Below are positions 7,501 to 14,577 of a DNA stretch of 37,455 nucleotides, piece after piece. Numbering within the stretch: the first letter of the stretch is position 1; each line of letters begins with the position of its first letter. The DNA is taken from assembly GCA_947454705.1 (NCBI GenBank), contig CANGKZ010000046.1, forward strand, positions 1-37,455, in the 5' to 3' direction. The DNA is from Verrucomicrobiota bacterium (GTDB taxonomy: Bacteria > Verrucomicrobiota > Verrucomicrobiia > Limisphaerales > UBA9464). Below the pieces are notes generated by a model. That model did no database searches. It saw nothing but the letters and a program-made list of their open reading frames with translations, and was not told the origin of the DNA. Position numbers and translations under genes: made by a program.

Positions 7501-9162
7501 TCAGCGCTGCATCCACAGCCGTTCCAGCAGGGCGTCCATTTTGGGGTCGTGGCGCTTCAGTTCCTCGCGGGTGAAGGGGAAGAAGTCGTTGCGACCGAAG
7601 AAGGCTTCGGTGCATTCGGCAAAGTATTCCTGGGGATTGGTCATCGCGTAGGCGCGTTCGAAGGTGTTCGGACGCCCATTGCCGAGCCAGCGCTCCACCC
7701 GGTCGTAGCCCTTCCCATCCCGGGCCGCTTCAAACGCGGCGCGAACTTCCGGGTGATCAAACCCCAGCACGCGGTCGTGATACCCGTGCGACAGCTCGTG
7801 CAGCATGAAACACGGCATCCGGATCGTCTCCTTTCCGAAGTCCCGGACGTCGGACACCTGCACCCCCTTGACCATCGCCGGATCGCGCCCGTTCTCCCGC
7901 AACCAGTCGGCTCCGGGATGATACTCGGCGTGCCCACCAGTCTTTGAAGGCGGCAGCGTGAACCAAAACGGCACCTCTTGGAGCCGTTGCAGCGCCGGCT
8001 GTGGTACGGTTCGGATGATCTCCCGCAGTTGTTGCTCCAGCAGCGGCCACATTGCTTTGACCTCTTCTGGCTGCTCTTTCAACAGGTCCAACTTCAAGTG
8101 AACCGTCCATCCGAGCAGTCGACGCGTTTCGTAGCCTTCACCGGCCGGACGGGAATGAATCAGCCCGAGCAATCCGTGGCCCAGCGCATCGCCCACCCGG
8201 AGGTAGGTTTCCGCATTTCCGAATTCATGATGCCCGTGGCTCGGATTCGGAGAGTCTTCGGCCCGACGAACAAAGTCGTGAGTCGGAACAAAAACGACGT
8301 TTCCCTGAAAGTCTGATCGATTTGCCGCGGCCGCCTGGGCGCGACGCAGAGCAGCCCACTCGGCCGGGGCATCCACCCACGGCCCGGTGAGTTCGCCGAT
8401 CACCACGGGCAGTGCCGGAGATTGGAATTCGCGTCGGACGTCCTGGATCAGGTTCACGAGGTTCGTCTCGTACTCGGGAATGGCGTGCTTGGGATCCACG
8501 CCGTCGTTCCAACCTTGGTACCACACGAATCCGCTGAGCACGGGCTTCGCGTTTGCGAGCGAGGGAAAGTCCTGCGGCAGCCGGGCAAGGGCTTCCCGGA
8601 TTTCGGCGATCATCCGCAGATAATACGGCCCGGTGTTTCCCGAGCTGGGCGGACGAAAATCTTGGTACAGACTCTTGCCGCCCCAGGCGGTCTTGATGAG
8701 GAGCACCGGCTCTCCGAGGCCGTTCCCCAGCACGTGACCGAGCTGGAGTTCGGGGCCGAAATGATGCGCGTCGCCGTACACCGAGTAGCCGATACCGAGG
8801 CGGCCCTTGAGCAGTGGGGCATTCTCACGCTGGTAGCGGATGAAGACGTTTTCCAGGGTGGTCCACGCCCCTTTGGAATTGCGGAGCCCGTGAAAGCGCG
8901 CCGCCTGGGCTGGGGATCGCAGGAAACTGACGAGGGTGCCGCGTCCCTCGTTGTAGTCCTTGCCATCAAGGTCCACGACGGCCTGTCCCTCCATGTTGGA
9001 CTGTCCGGCGAGAACAATGACGTGAAGTTGTTTCGAATCCGCGGCGTGGCTGTTTGAGGATCCCAGCTGGGTTAGGAGCATCAACCCGGCGATTGCAACC
9101 GCGGTGGGCAGGCGGAAGGCAAAACCGAAACGAAGGGCGGGCAGGGGGACGCGCGGAGTCAT
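7501..9162 (-). CDS. Secreted SASA-type esterase fused to an HExxH metallopeptidase domain
   Basis: This 553-residue protein has a signal peptide (hydrophobic core about 18-34, likely cleavage after SHA near 40). The SASA/SGNH-type carbohydrate esterase domain (about 45-300) has the nucleophile motif GQSNMEG at 53-59 and an HGHHEFGNAETY segment supplying the late catalytic His. After a linker, the C-terminal part is a metallopeptidase-like domain with HELSH at 455-459 and EYFAE at 512-516, the pattern of the anthrax-lethal-factor-like group (HExxH with a downstream Glu in an FAE motif). The esterase part probably removes acetyl groups from glycans outside the cytoplasm; the peptidase target is unknown. 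The gene starts 8 bp after lpxA, so co-transcription is likely though the functions look unrelated. Confidence 0.85.
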   Translation of the reverse strand: MTPRVPLPALRFGFAFRLPTAVAIAGLMLLTQLGSSNSHAADSKQLHVIVLAGQSNMEGQAVVDLDGKDYNEGRGTLVSFLRSPAQAARFHGLRNSKGAWTTLENVFIRYQRENAPLLKGRLGIGYSVYGDAHHFGPELQLGHVLGNGLGEPVLLIKTAWGGKSLYQDFRPPSSGNTGPYYLRMIAEIREALARLPQDFPSLANAKPVLSGFVWYQGWNDGVDPKHAIPEYETNLVNLIQDVRREFQSPALPVVIGELTGPWVDAPAEWAALRRAQAAAANRSDFQGNVVFVPTHDFVRRAEDSPNPSHGHHEFGNAETYLRVGDALGHGLLGLIHSRPAGEGYETRRLLGWTVHLKLDLLKEQPEEVKAMWPLLEQQLREIIRTVPQPALQRLQEVPFWFTLPPSKTGGHAEYHPGADWLRENGRDPAMVKGVQVSDVRDFGKETIRMPCFMLHELSHGYHDRVLGFDHPEVRAAFEAARDGKGYDRVERWLGNGRPNTFERAYAMTNPQEYFAECTEAFFGRNDFFPFTREELKRHDPKMDALLERLWMQR

Positions 9163-9170
9163 GAGAGGGA

Positions 9171-9986
9171 TTATTCCTCGGATGCGTCGTCCGCGGTCTC
9201 GCTGCGGGCGGGGCCCCGGGTGTCGGCGCAGATGCCGCGGCGGCTGGCGCGGATGAAGTCGATCAACTCGGTGACCAGCGGGTCGCCGGCGAATTCCGAT
9301 TCGGTGCGGGCGAGGGCGATCTCACGTCGGAGCGACGACCGGAACAGCACCGCGTATGCGCGCTTGAGACGCAGTCGTTGCTCGGCGTTGACGCCGGCCC
9401 TGCGGAGTCCGATCACGTTGAGACCGCAGATTCCGTTGTCGCCCCGCGCGACGCAAAACGGCGGCAGATCCTTCGAAATCGCCGATCCTCCCTGCATAAG
9501 GCCGAGCCGCCCGATGCGACAAAATTGGTGCACCAGGCAATTCCCGGAAACGAAGGCCCGGTCGGTGAGCACCACGTGACCGGCGAGCAGGGCACCGTTG
9601 GCCAAAATGTTCTGATTCCCGATCACGCAGTTGTGTCCCACGTGGCTGCCCGCCATGAGGAAATTGGAATCCCCCAGCACGGTGTCCTCCTCGAGCTTGT
9701 TGGAGCGGTTGACCGTGACGTGTTCGCGGAAGGTGTTGCCGTTGCCGATGCGGAGGCGGGTGGGGGTGCCGGCGTATTTGAAATCCTGCGGCGCATCGCC
9801 AATGACCGCACCGGTGTGGAAGCGGTTGTCATCGCCGATGGTGGTGTGACCGGTGAGATGCACGTGGGCGCCGACGCGACAGCGGGCACCGAGCACCACG
9901 TGTTCGTCGATCACGGCAAAAGGTCCCACAACGACATCGGGCCCGAGCTTGGCACCAGGGTGGACGATGGCGGCGGGATGAATCAT
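9171..9986 (-). CDS. lpxA: Acyl-ACP--UDP-N-acetylglucosamine O-acyltransferase
   Basis: This 271-residue protein matches LpxA, the cytoplasmic enzyme that transfers an acyl chain from ACP to the 3-OH of UDP-GlcNAc in the first step of lipid A synthesis. It has left-handed beta-helix hexapeptide repeats from the N-terminus (IHPAAIVHPGAKLG) through about residue 185. The expected HxxH pair is at His115 and His118 in GSHVGHNC; the second is the likely general base. The C-terminal helical domain follows (about 195-250), with the family's GLNVIGLRRAG near 190. Length is close to the usual 260-265, with a short acidic tail. It implies an LPS-containing outer membrane, in agreement with the kdsC-lpt genes. 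Confidence 0.96.
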   Translation of the reverse strand: MIHPAAIVHPGAKLGPDVVVGPFAVIDEHVVLGARCRVGAHVHLTGHTTIGDDNRFHTGAVIGDAPQDFKYAGTPTRLRIGNGNTFREHVTVNRSNKLEEDTVLGDSNFLMAGSHVGHNCVIGNQNILANGALLAGHVVLTDRAFVSGNCLVHQFCRIGRLGLMQGGSAISKDLPPFCVARGDNGICGLNVIGLRRAGVNAEQRLRLKRAYAVLFRSSLRREIALARTESEFAGDPLVTELIDFIRASRRGICADTRGPARSETADDASEE

Positions 9987-10052
9987 GTGGGGAGAGGATA
10001 GCCTGCGCGGGCGGCGAAGTGGAAGGGGATGCGGTTCGAAGAATTTAAATGG

Positions 10053-10320
10053 GGTTGAGCCGGGAAACGGCAGTTGAAGGGTTGAAAAGTTGAAGTGTTG
10101 AAGAGGAAAGCGGGTGCTGCTCCGGCGTATGGAGTACCGCGTTTACGCGGCTCTGCTGTTGGACGTTGGAGCGCCGGAAGGTCGAAAATCAACCGTCGGC
10201 ATGCCTCGAGACGCGCCTCCCCGAACCGTCTGAAGACGGGACTCCAAACGAACAGGGAAACCCGCGCGGCAGCGTCGGATTCCCCTTCAACGTTTCAACT
10301 TTTCAACCCTTCAACTGCCT
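10053..10320 (+). repeat. Family A element, copy A2 (complete)
   Basis: A leader (GGTTGAGCCGGGAAACGGCA) precedes a left arm of tandem GTTGAANN octamers from about 10072. The right arm ends at about 10320 and is its reverse complement (TTCAACGTTTCAACTTTTCA and onward). Between them lie TACCGCGTTTACGCGGCTC, which forms a CCGCG-TTTA-CGCGG hairpin, and CCGTCTGAAGACGGGACTCC, which forms a CCGTC-TGAA-GACGG hairpin. Outer GGAGT and ACTCC can also pair. Arm-to-arm length is 252 bp (10069-10320), the same as copy A3. It fills the 373-bp gap between lpxA and radC; no gene is seen in it. Confidence 0.85.
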
Positions 10321-10359
10321 CCCGCCCACCTGCGCGAGACGCGTGGTGGGCGTGCAGCT

Positions 10360-11082
10360 TCAACTGTGAAAATGCCCCAGCTCACGCAGGGAGGCGTAAT
10401 CCCGGGGGCGGTCGGTGGAGGAGCGGCCGATGATGAGATGATCGAGCACTTCGATCTTCAGGAGGTGACCGCAGCGGATCAGATCGCGGGTGACGCGGAT
10501 GTCGGCCTCGCTCGGTTGCGGGTCGCCGCCCGGATGATTGTGCGCGACTACGATTGCGTGCGCGTTGGCGAGGATGGCGGGGCGGAAGACTTCGCGGGGA
10601 TGGACCACCACCGAGTCGAGCACGCCGCGCGAGATCTCCACCACGCGGATCAATCGGCGCCGGGTGGTGAGCAACAGGGCCACGAAATGCTCGCCCTCGT
10701 ACATCGACAGTTCATCGCGCAGCAGCGCTGCAATGGCGGCCGGGGTATCGAGCACCGGCGATTCGCGGCGTTTTTCCGCGGCGAGTCGGGTGGTGAGTTC
10801 GAACGCGGCCTTGAGGGTGACGGCCTTGTCGCGTCCCACGCCGTGCACCTCGACCAATTGCTCCAGCGGGGATCGCGCGAGGGTTTCGAGGCTGCCAAAG
10901 CGTTCGAGCAGACGGTGTCCGATCTCGACGGCAGAAGATCCCTTCAATCCGGTTCGAAGCAGGATGGCGAGCAACTCCCCATTGCTGAGCGCAGGAGCGC
11001 CGCGCTCCACCAAGCGCTCGCGCGGACGATCGGTCAGGGCCATGTCGTGAATCCGCAGGGGCTGGTGTGAGGGCATGGACAT
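10360..11082 (-). CDS. radC: RadC/YeeS-family JAB-domain protein
   Basis: This 240-residue protein matches the RadC family. An N-terminal helix-hairpin-helix-like region (RPRERLVERGAPALSNGELL near 18-37, then the LLRTG motif) is followed by a JAB/MPN metalloprotease-like domain. The JAMM motif is intact (HNHPGGDPQPSEAD: HxH, then Ser and Asp at the usual spacing) near 190-203. The family's role is uncertain; the old link to DNA repair is not well supported. The open frame extends upstream to 11196, but the family N-terminus fits ATG 11082 (or 11076). It is divergent from rsmI with 157 bp between starts. Confidence 0.93.
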   Translation of the reverse strand: MSMPSHQPLRIHDMALTDRPRERLVERGAPALSNGELLAILLRTGLKGSSAVEIGHRLLERFGSLETLARSPLEQLVEVHGVGRDKAVTLKAAFELTTRLAAEKRRESPVLDTPAAIAALLRDELSMYEGEHFVALLLTTRRRLIRVVEISRGVLDSVVVHPREVFRPAILANAHAIVVAHNHPGGDPQPSEADIRVTRDLIRCGHLLKIEVLDHLIIGRSSTDRPRDYASLRELGHFHS

Positions 11083-11239
11083 GCGATGAAGTGTTTTCGA
11101 ATCCGTGAAAATCGGTGCAATCCGTGTCTCACACCGGGTTTGGGGCAGCATGCAACGAGTCTTGGGAATCCGCCAAGATGGGCACACCGCGCACATTTTG
11201 GACGGGTACCGCGCGGGCGGGTGGGGTTAGGCTCATCGC

Positions 11240-12022
11240 GTGGATACACCTGTTGCGCCCCAAGCCTCCCTGCCTCCGTTGACTCCGGGGACGTTGTACC
11301 TGGTGGCGACGCCGATTGGGAATCTGGAGGACATCACGCTCCGTGCGCTGCGCGTGTTGCGGGAGTGCGACGTGGTGGCCGCGGAGGACACGCGTCATAC
11401 GGGCCAGCTGTTGCGTCACTACGGCATCCAGAAGTCGATGGTGAGCTATTTCCGCTTCAACGAGGCGCGTCGGAGCTCGGAGCTGATCGAGCGGTTGAAG
11501 ATGGGCGGCAAGGTCGCGTTGGTGACCGATGCGGGGTCTCCCGGAATCAGCGATCCGGGCGAGCGTGTGGTGGCGGCCGCGGTGGCGGCGGGGTGCCGGG
11601 TGGAACCGGTTCCCGGAGCCTGCGCCATGGTGGCCGGATTGACGGCGAGCGGGTTGCCGACGGAGGAATTCCATTTCGCCGGGTTCCTGCCGCACAAATC
11701 GGGTCAACGCGCGAAACGGCTCGCGGATCTTGCGCAGGTCCCTGGAACGGTCGTGCTGTACGAATCCCCGTTTCGCATTGAACGTCTCGTGGGCGAGCTT
11801 CAGGTGGCGTGCCCGGGTCGTGAAGTGGTGCTGGCGCGGGAGTTGACCAAGCGGTTCGAGGAATGGCTGCGCGGGACCCCGGAATCGCTGGCTGCGATGA
11901 TCACCGCGCGTCCTCGAAAGGGAGAGTTTGTGGTGATGATTGCGCCGAAAGAATTTCAGCGTGGGGACTCGGAGCGATTGGAGCCCGCGGAATCCGGCCA
12001 TTCCGAGGATACGGAGGCGTAA
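11240..12022 (+). CDS. rsmI: 16S rRNA (cytidine(1402)-2'-O)-methyltransferase
   Basis: This 260-residue protein matches RsmI (YraL), which 2'-O-methylates C1402 in the decoding centre of 16S rRNA using S-adenosylmethionine. The tetrapyrrole-methylase fold motifs are clear: LYLVATPIGNLEDITLRAL near 19-37, EDTRHTGQLL, and TDAGSPGISDPGE around 95-107. The substrate-side segment FAGFLPHKSGQR is near 146-157. The start is GTG 11240; the first 17 residues are variable. An atypical acidic tail (EPAESGHSEDTEA) extends the C-terminus. The next gene starts 77 bp downstream on the same strand. Confidence 0.95.
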   Translation: MDTPVAPQASLPPLTPGTLYLVATPIGNLEDITLRALRVLRECDVVAAEDTRHTGQLLRHYGIQKSMVSYFRFNEARRSSELIERLKMGGKVALVTDAGSPGISDPGERVVAAAVAAGCRVEPVPGACAMVAGLTASGLPTEEFHFAGFLPHKSGQRAKRLADLAQVPGTVVLYESPFRIERLVGELQVACPGREVVLARELTKRFEEWLRGTPESLAAMITARPRKGEFVVMIAPKEFQRGDSERLEPAESGHSEDTEA

Positions 12023-12099
12023 CGTTAACGTCTGGTTGTAAAATTCACGCGGCCGTGTGGATTGACGGGACCCCTCAGGCCTTTCATCTTGCGACCGGC

Positions 12100-12861
12100 A
12101 TGAGCTTCGACATTTCCTCGCTATTGTCCGACTGGGATTACCAGCCCGGCCAGGTGGTTGCCCGTCGTTTCAAGGGCAAGGACGGCACCGAAAAGGTGCA
12201 GTTGCGCGTCGATCTCGGCGTCCTGCAGATGAATGTGGAGGGGCGTCCCGACGGCAAGCGTCCGATGGGGCACGAGTCGTGGTTCGACTTCCACAAGGAG
12301 AAGCTCGAGGAGCACCGCGAGAAGAATGCCGGCGATGATTCGGCTTTCGAGCTCGATTCCGAGGCCTGCGCCAAGCTCCAGCAGGAATCCATTCAGTTTC
12401 ACCATCGGTACATCTGCTTTTTCCAACTCGAGGACTACGCCCTGGTGGAGCGCGACTGCGAGCGGAACCTCGAGGTGTTCGAATTCGTGGCCGAGTTCGC
12501 CGCAACCGAGGAGCTTGCCTGGTCGCTGCTCCAGTTTGCGCCGCAGTTGTTGATGATGCGCACGCGGGCCCGCGGCACCAAGTCGGTTCGCCGCCGCCGT
12601 CATCGCGAGGCCATCGCGACGATTGAAGAGGGGATCGAGGAGCTGGAAACCTTCTATCGCGAGAACGGCCGCGAGGATCTGTTGGAGAACAGCGGCGAGA
12701 TCGGATCGCTGCGCCACTGGCTCACCGAGGTGCGCCAGAAGAAGCCGCTCACCGAGCTGGAAAAGCTCCAGCGCGCGCTGGATGAAGCGATCCGGCTGGA
12801 AGATTACGAGCGCGCCGCGAAGGTGCGCGACCAGATGAAGAAGCTGCAGACTTCGGACTGA
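12100..12861 (+). CDS. UVR-motif (UvrB/UvrC) domain protein
   Basis: This 253-residue soluble protein ends with a UVR motif (LEKLQRALDEAIRLEDYERA, then the AKVRDQMKKL segment), about 215-250. Most of the rest is helical and charged. An N-terminal part (about 1-60) has LLSDWDYQPGQVVARRFKGK and VQLRVDLGVLQMNVEGRPDG, a pattern that recurs in Verrucomicrobiota hypothetical proteins. The UVR motif mediates contacts in UvrB and UvrC, and also occurs in McsA-like and other regulators, so a DNA repair role should not be assumed. The frame opens earlier inside rsmI, but ATG 12100 is the first start giving a family-like N-terminus. It lies between rsmI and the YqeY gene. Confidence 0.82.
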   Translation: MSFDISSLLSDWDYQPGQVVARRFKGKDGTEKVQLRVDLGVLQMNVEGRPDGKRPMGHESWFDFHKEKLEEHREKNAGDDSAFELDSEACAKLQQESIQFHHRYICFFQLEDYALVERDCERNLEVFEFVAEFAATEELAWSLLQFAPQLLMMRTRARGTKSVRRRRHREAIATIEEGIEELETFYRENGREDLLENSGEIGSLRHWLTEVRQKKPLTELEKLQRALDEAIRLEDYERAAKVRDQMKKLQTSD

Positions 12862-12899
12862 GAAGCACCTGACTCGATTTTGATTTTCCAATTCCTGAC

Positions 12900-13346
12900 A
12901 TGACCCTCCTCGAAACGATCAACGCGGAACTCAAGGCATCGATGCTCGCCCGGGATGCCGAGCGCACCGGAGCGCTTCGCATGCTGAAGTCCGCGATCGG
13001 CTACGCCCAGATTGAGAAGAAGGTGGAGCCGTTGCCCGACGCCGAGGTGCTGGCCGTGGTTCAGAAGGAGGCGAAGCGCCGCCGGGATTCGATCGAGGAA
13101 TTCGACAAGGGTGGCCGCGCCGAGCTGGCTGACAAGGAACGCGCGGAGCTGAAGGTGCTGGAGGCGTTTCTGCCCAAGGCGCTGAGTCCCGAGGAGCTGG
13201 AGGCGTTGGTGGTCGCGGCCATTGCGGAGACCGGTGCCACGAGCAAGAAGGACATGGGCGTGGTGATGAAGGCCGCGCAGGCGAAGGCGGCTGGACGCGC
13301 CGAGGGGCGGCTGCTCAGCCAGGTGGTGGGTCGTTTGCTGCCTTGA
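12900..13346 (+). CDS. yqeY: GatB/YqeY domain protein
   Basis: This 148-residue protein is a full-length stand-alone YqeY-family protein. It has the family N-terminus (LLETINAELKASMLARDAER), the EEFDKGGRAELADKERAEL segment near 61-79 and the C-terminal KDMGVVMKAAQAKAAGRA region. The family resembles the tail of the GatB amidotransferase subunit and is thought to bind tRNA or assist amidation, but the role of the free form is unproved. The start is ATG 12900. It sits 38 bp after the UVR-motif gene and 83 bp before pgsA. Confidence 0.93.
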   Translation: MTLLETINAELKASMLARDAERTGALRMLKSAIGYAQIEKKVEPLPDAEVLAVVQKEAKRRRDSIEEFDKGGRAELADKERAELKVLEAFLPKALSPEELEALVVAAIAETGATSKKDMGVVMKAAQAKAAGRAEGRLLSQVVGRLLP

Positions 13347-13429
13347 GCGGTGGACCTCATTCCGCCTGACATCATTTTCGGGTCGCACATGCGGACGGAT
13401 GCCGGTATCTCCATGCGGTTCCGTCCGAA

Positions 13430-14020
13430 GTGAATCTCCCCAACAAACTTACCGTCTCGCGATTCGTCCTGACCGCCTTCTTTCTGGTGGTCATGTTCGC
13501 GCGGTTTCCCGGGCATGAGTCTGTGGCGCTGGTGTTGTTCGGGCTCGCCGGGATTACCGATTTCCTCGACGGCCGGATCGCGCGTCAGCGCGGGTTGATT
13601 ACCAATTTTGGAATCCTCATGGATCCGCTGGCGGACAAGATCCTCACCTGCTCGGCGTTCATTGCGTTCGTGGGACGCGGGATCATGCCGGCCTGGATGG
13701 TGGTGATCATTGTGGGCCGCGAGCTCGCGATCACCGGTCTGCGCCTGCTCGCTGCGTCGCAGCAGGTGGTTCTCGCCGCCGAGCGCTTCGGCAAGCACAA
13801 GACCATTTCCCAGATCGTTGCCATTCTCGCCGTGCTCACGGTGCTGAGCTATCCGCAGTGGGGCGTGGCCGGCGAATTTGTGTTCGGTTGGCGGATCGCG
13901 GGCGTGGCCTGGGTGGTGCCCTTCGCGGAACTCTCCAAATGGATTTCGGTGCTGCTCACGCTGTTCAGTGGCGGGATCTACCTGTGGAGAAATCGCGAGC
14001 TGTACCTGAAGGACATGTGA
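13430..14020 (+). CDS. pgsA: CDP-diacylglycerol--glycerol-3-phosphate 3-phosphatidyltransferase
   Basis: This 196-residue inner-membrane enzyme makes phosphatidylglycerophosphate from CDP-diacylglycerol and glycerol-3-phosphate. The CDP-alcohol phosphotransferase motif is complete: DG-x2-AR-x8-G-x3-D-x3-D in DGRIARQRGLI through GILMDPLADK, about 47-71. N-terminal NLPNKLTVSRF is typical of PgsA, and several transmembrane helices are visible. The start is GTG 13430. Its TGA overlaps the GTG of pgpA by 4 bases (GTGA), so the two consecutive steps of phosphatidylglycerol synthesis are translationally coupled. Confidence 0.94.
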   Translation: MNLPNKLTVSRFVLTAFFLVVMFARFPGHESVALVLFGLAGITDFLDGRIARQRGLITNFGILMDPLADKILTCSAFIAFVGRGIMPAWMVVIIVGRELAITGLRLLAASQQVVLAAERFGKHKTISQIVAILAVLTVLSYPQWGVAGEFVFGWRIAGVAWVVPFAELSKWISVLLTLFSGGIYLWRNRELYLKDM

Positions 14021-14562
14021 ACAGGACGGATCTTTCCTCCCGGATCGTGTTGTGGGCCGCGCAGGGTTTTGGCACCGGCCGGATTCCGTGGGCACCCGGC
14101 ACCTGGGGTTCGTTGCTCGGGATTCCGCTGACCTGGGTGCTCCTCCATTACTGCGGACTTGCCGCGGCGTGGATCATCACCGGACTTCTCATTCTGGCGG
14201 CAGTTCCCATTTGTGGTGCGGCAGAACTCATCCTCGGGCGAAGGGACCCCGGCTCTGTGGTGCTGGATGAAATCGCGGTGATGCCCCTCGTGTCACTGCC
14301 CGCAACCACGGCGGTGGTGTTGTTCCAAACCCCGGAGTGGCGCGCTGCCCTGCTGGCCACCTCGGGCAAATGGTACGGATCCGATGTGACGTTTTTCGCG
14401 GTCGGATTCCTGGCGTTCCGTCTCTTCGATATCTGGAAGCCGGGCCCGATTCGGCTGAGTCAGCGCCTCGCCGGAGGATGGGGCGTGGTGGCGGACGATG
14501 TCCTAGCAGCGCTCGCCGCGAGCAGCGTGCCGTTGCTACTGCTCGCCGTGATTCGCCGCTGA
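14017..14562 (+). CDS. pgpA: Phosphatidylglycerophosphatase A
   Basis: This 181-residue membrane protein matches PgpA, which removes the phosphate from phosphatidylglycerophosphate. It has the family motifs GTGRIPWAPGTWGSL (about 19-33), VVLDEIAVMPLV in the middle and FRLFDIWKPGPI near 138-149. The GTG start at 14017 overlaps the pgsA stop, which supports this start over the longer open frame. The gene ends 15 bp before the end of the converging histidine kinase gene. Together with pgsA it covers both dedicated steps from CDP-diacylglycerol to phosphatidylglycerol. Confidence 0.93.
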   Translation: MNRTDLSSRIVLWAAQGFGTGRIPWAPGTWGSLLGIPLTWVLLHYCGLAAAWIITGLLILAAVPICGAAELILGRRDPGSVVLDEIAVMPLVSLPATTAVVLFQTPEWRAALLATSGKWYGSDVTFFAVGFLAFRLFDIWKPGPIRLSQRLAGGWGVVADDVLAALAASSVPLLLLAVIRR

Positions 14563-14577
14563 CGCAGGCCGAGTCGA

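Noticed and set aside
10069-10110. GTTGAANN octamer array as a CRISPR or minisatellite
   Set aside because: Only four short octamers without unique spacers, and matched by an inverted array at the other end, so it is an element terminus instead.
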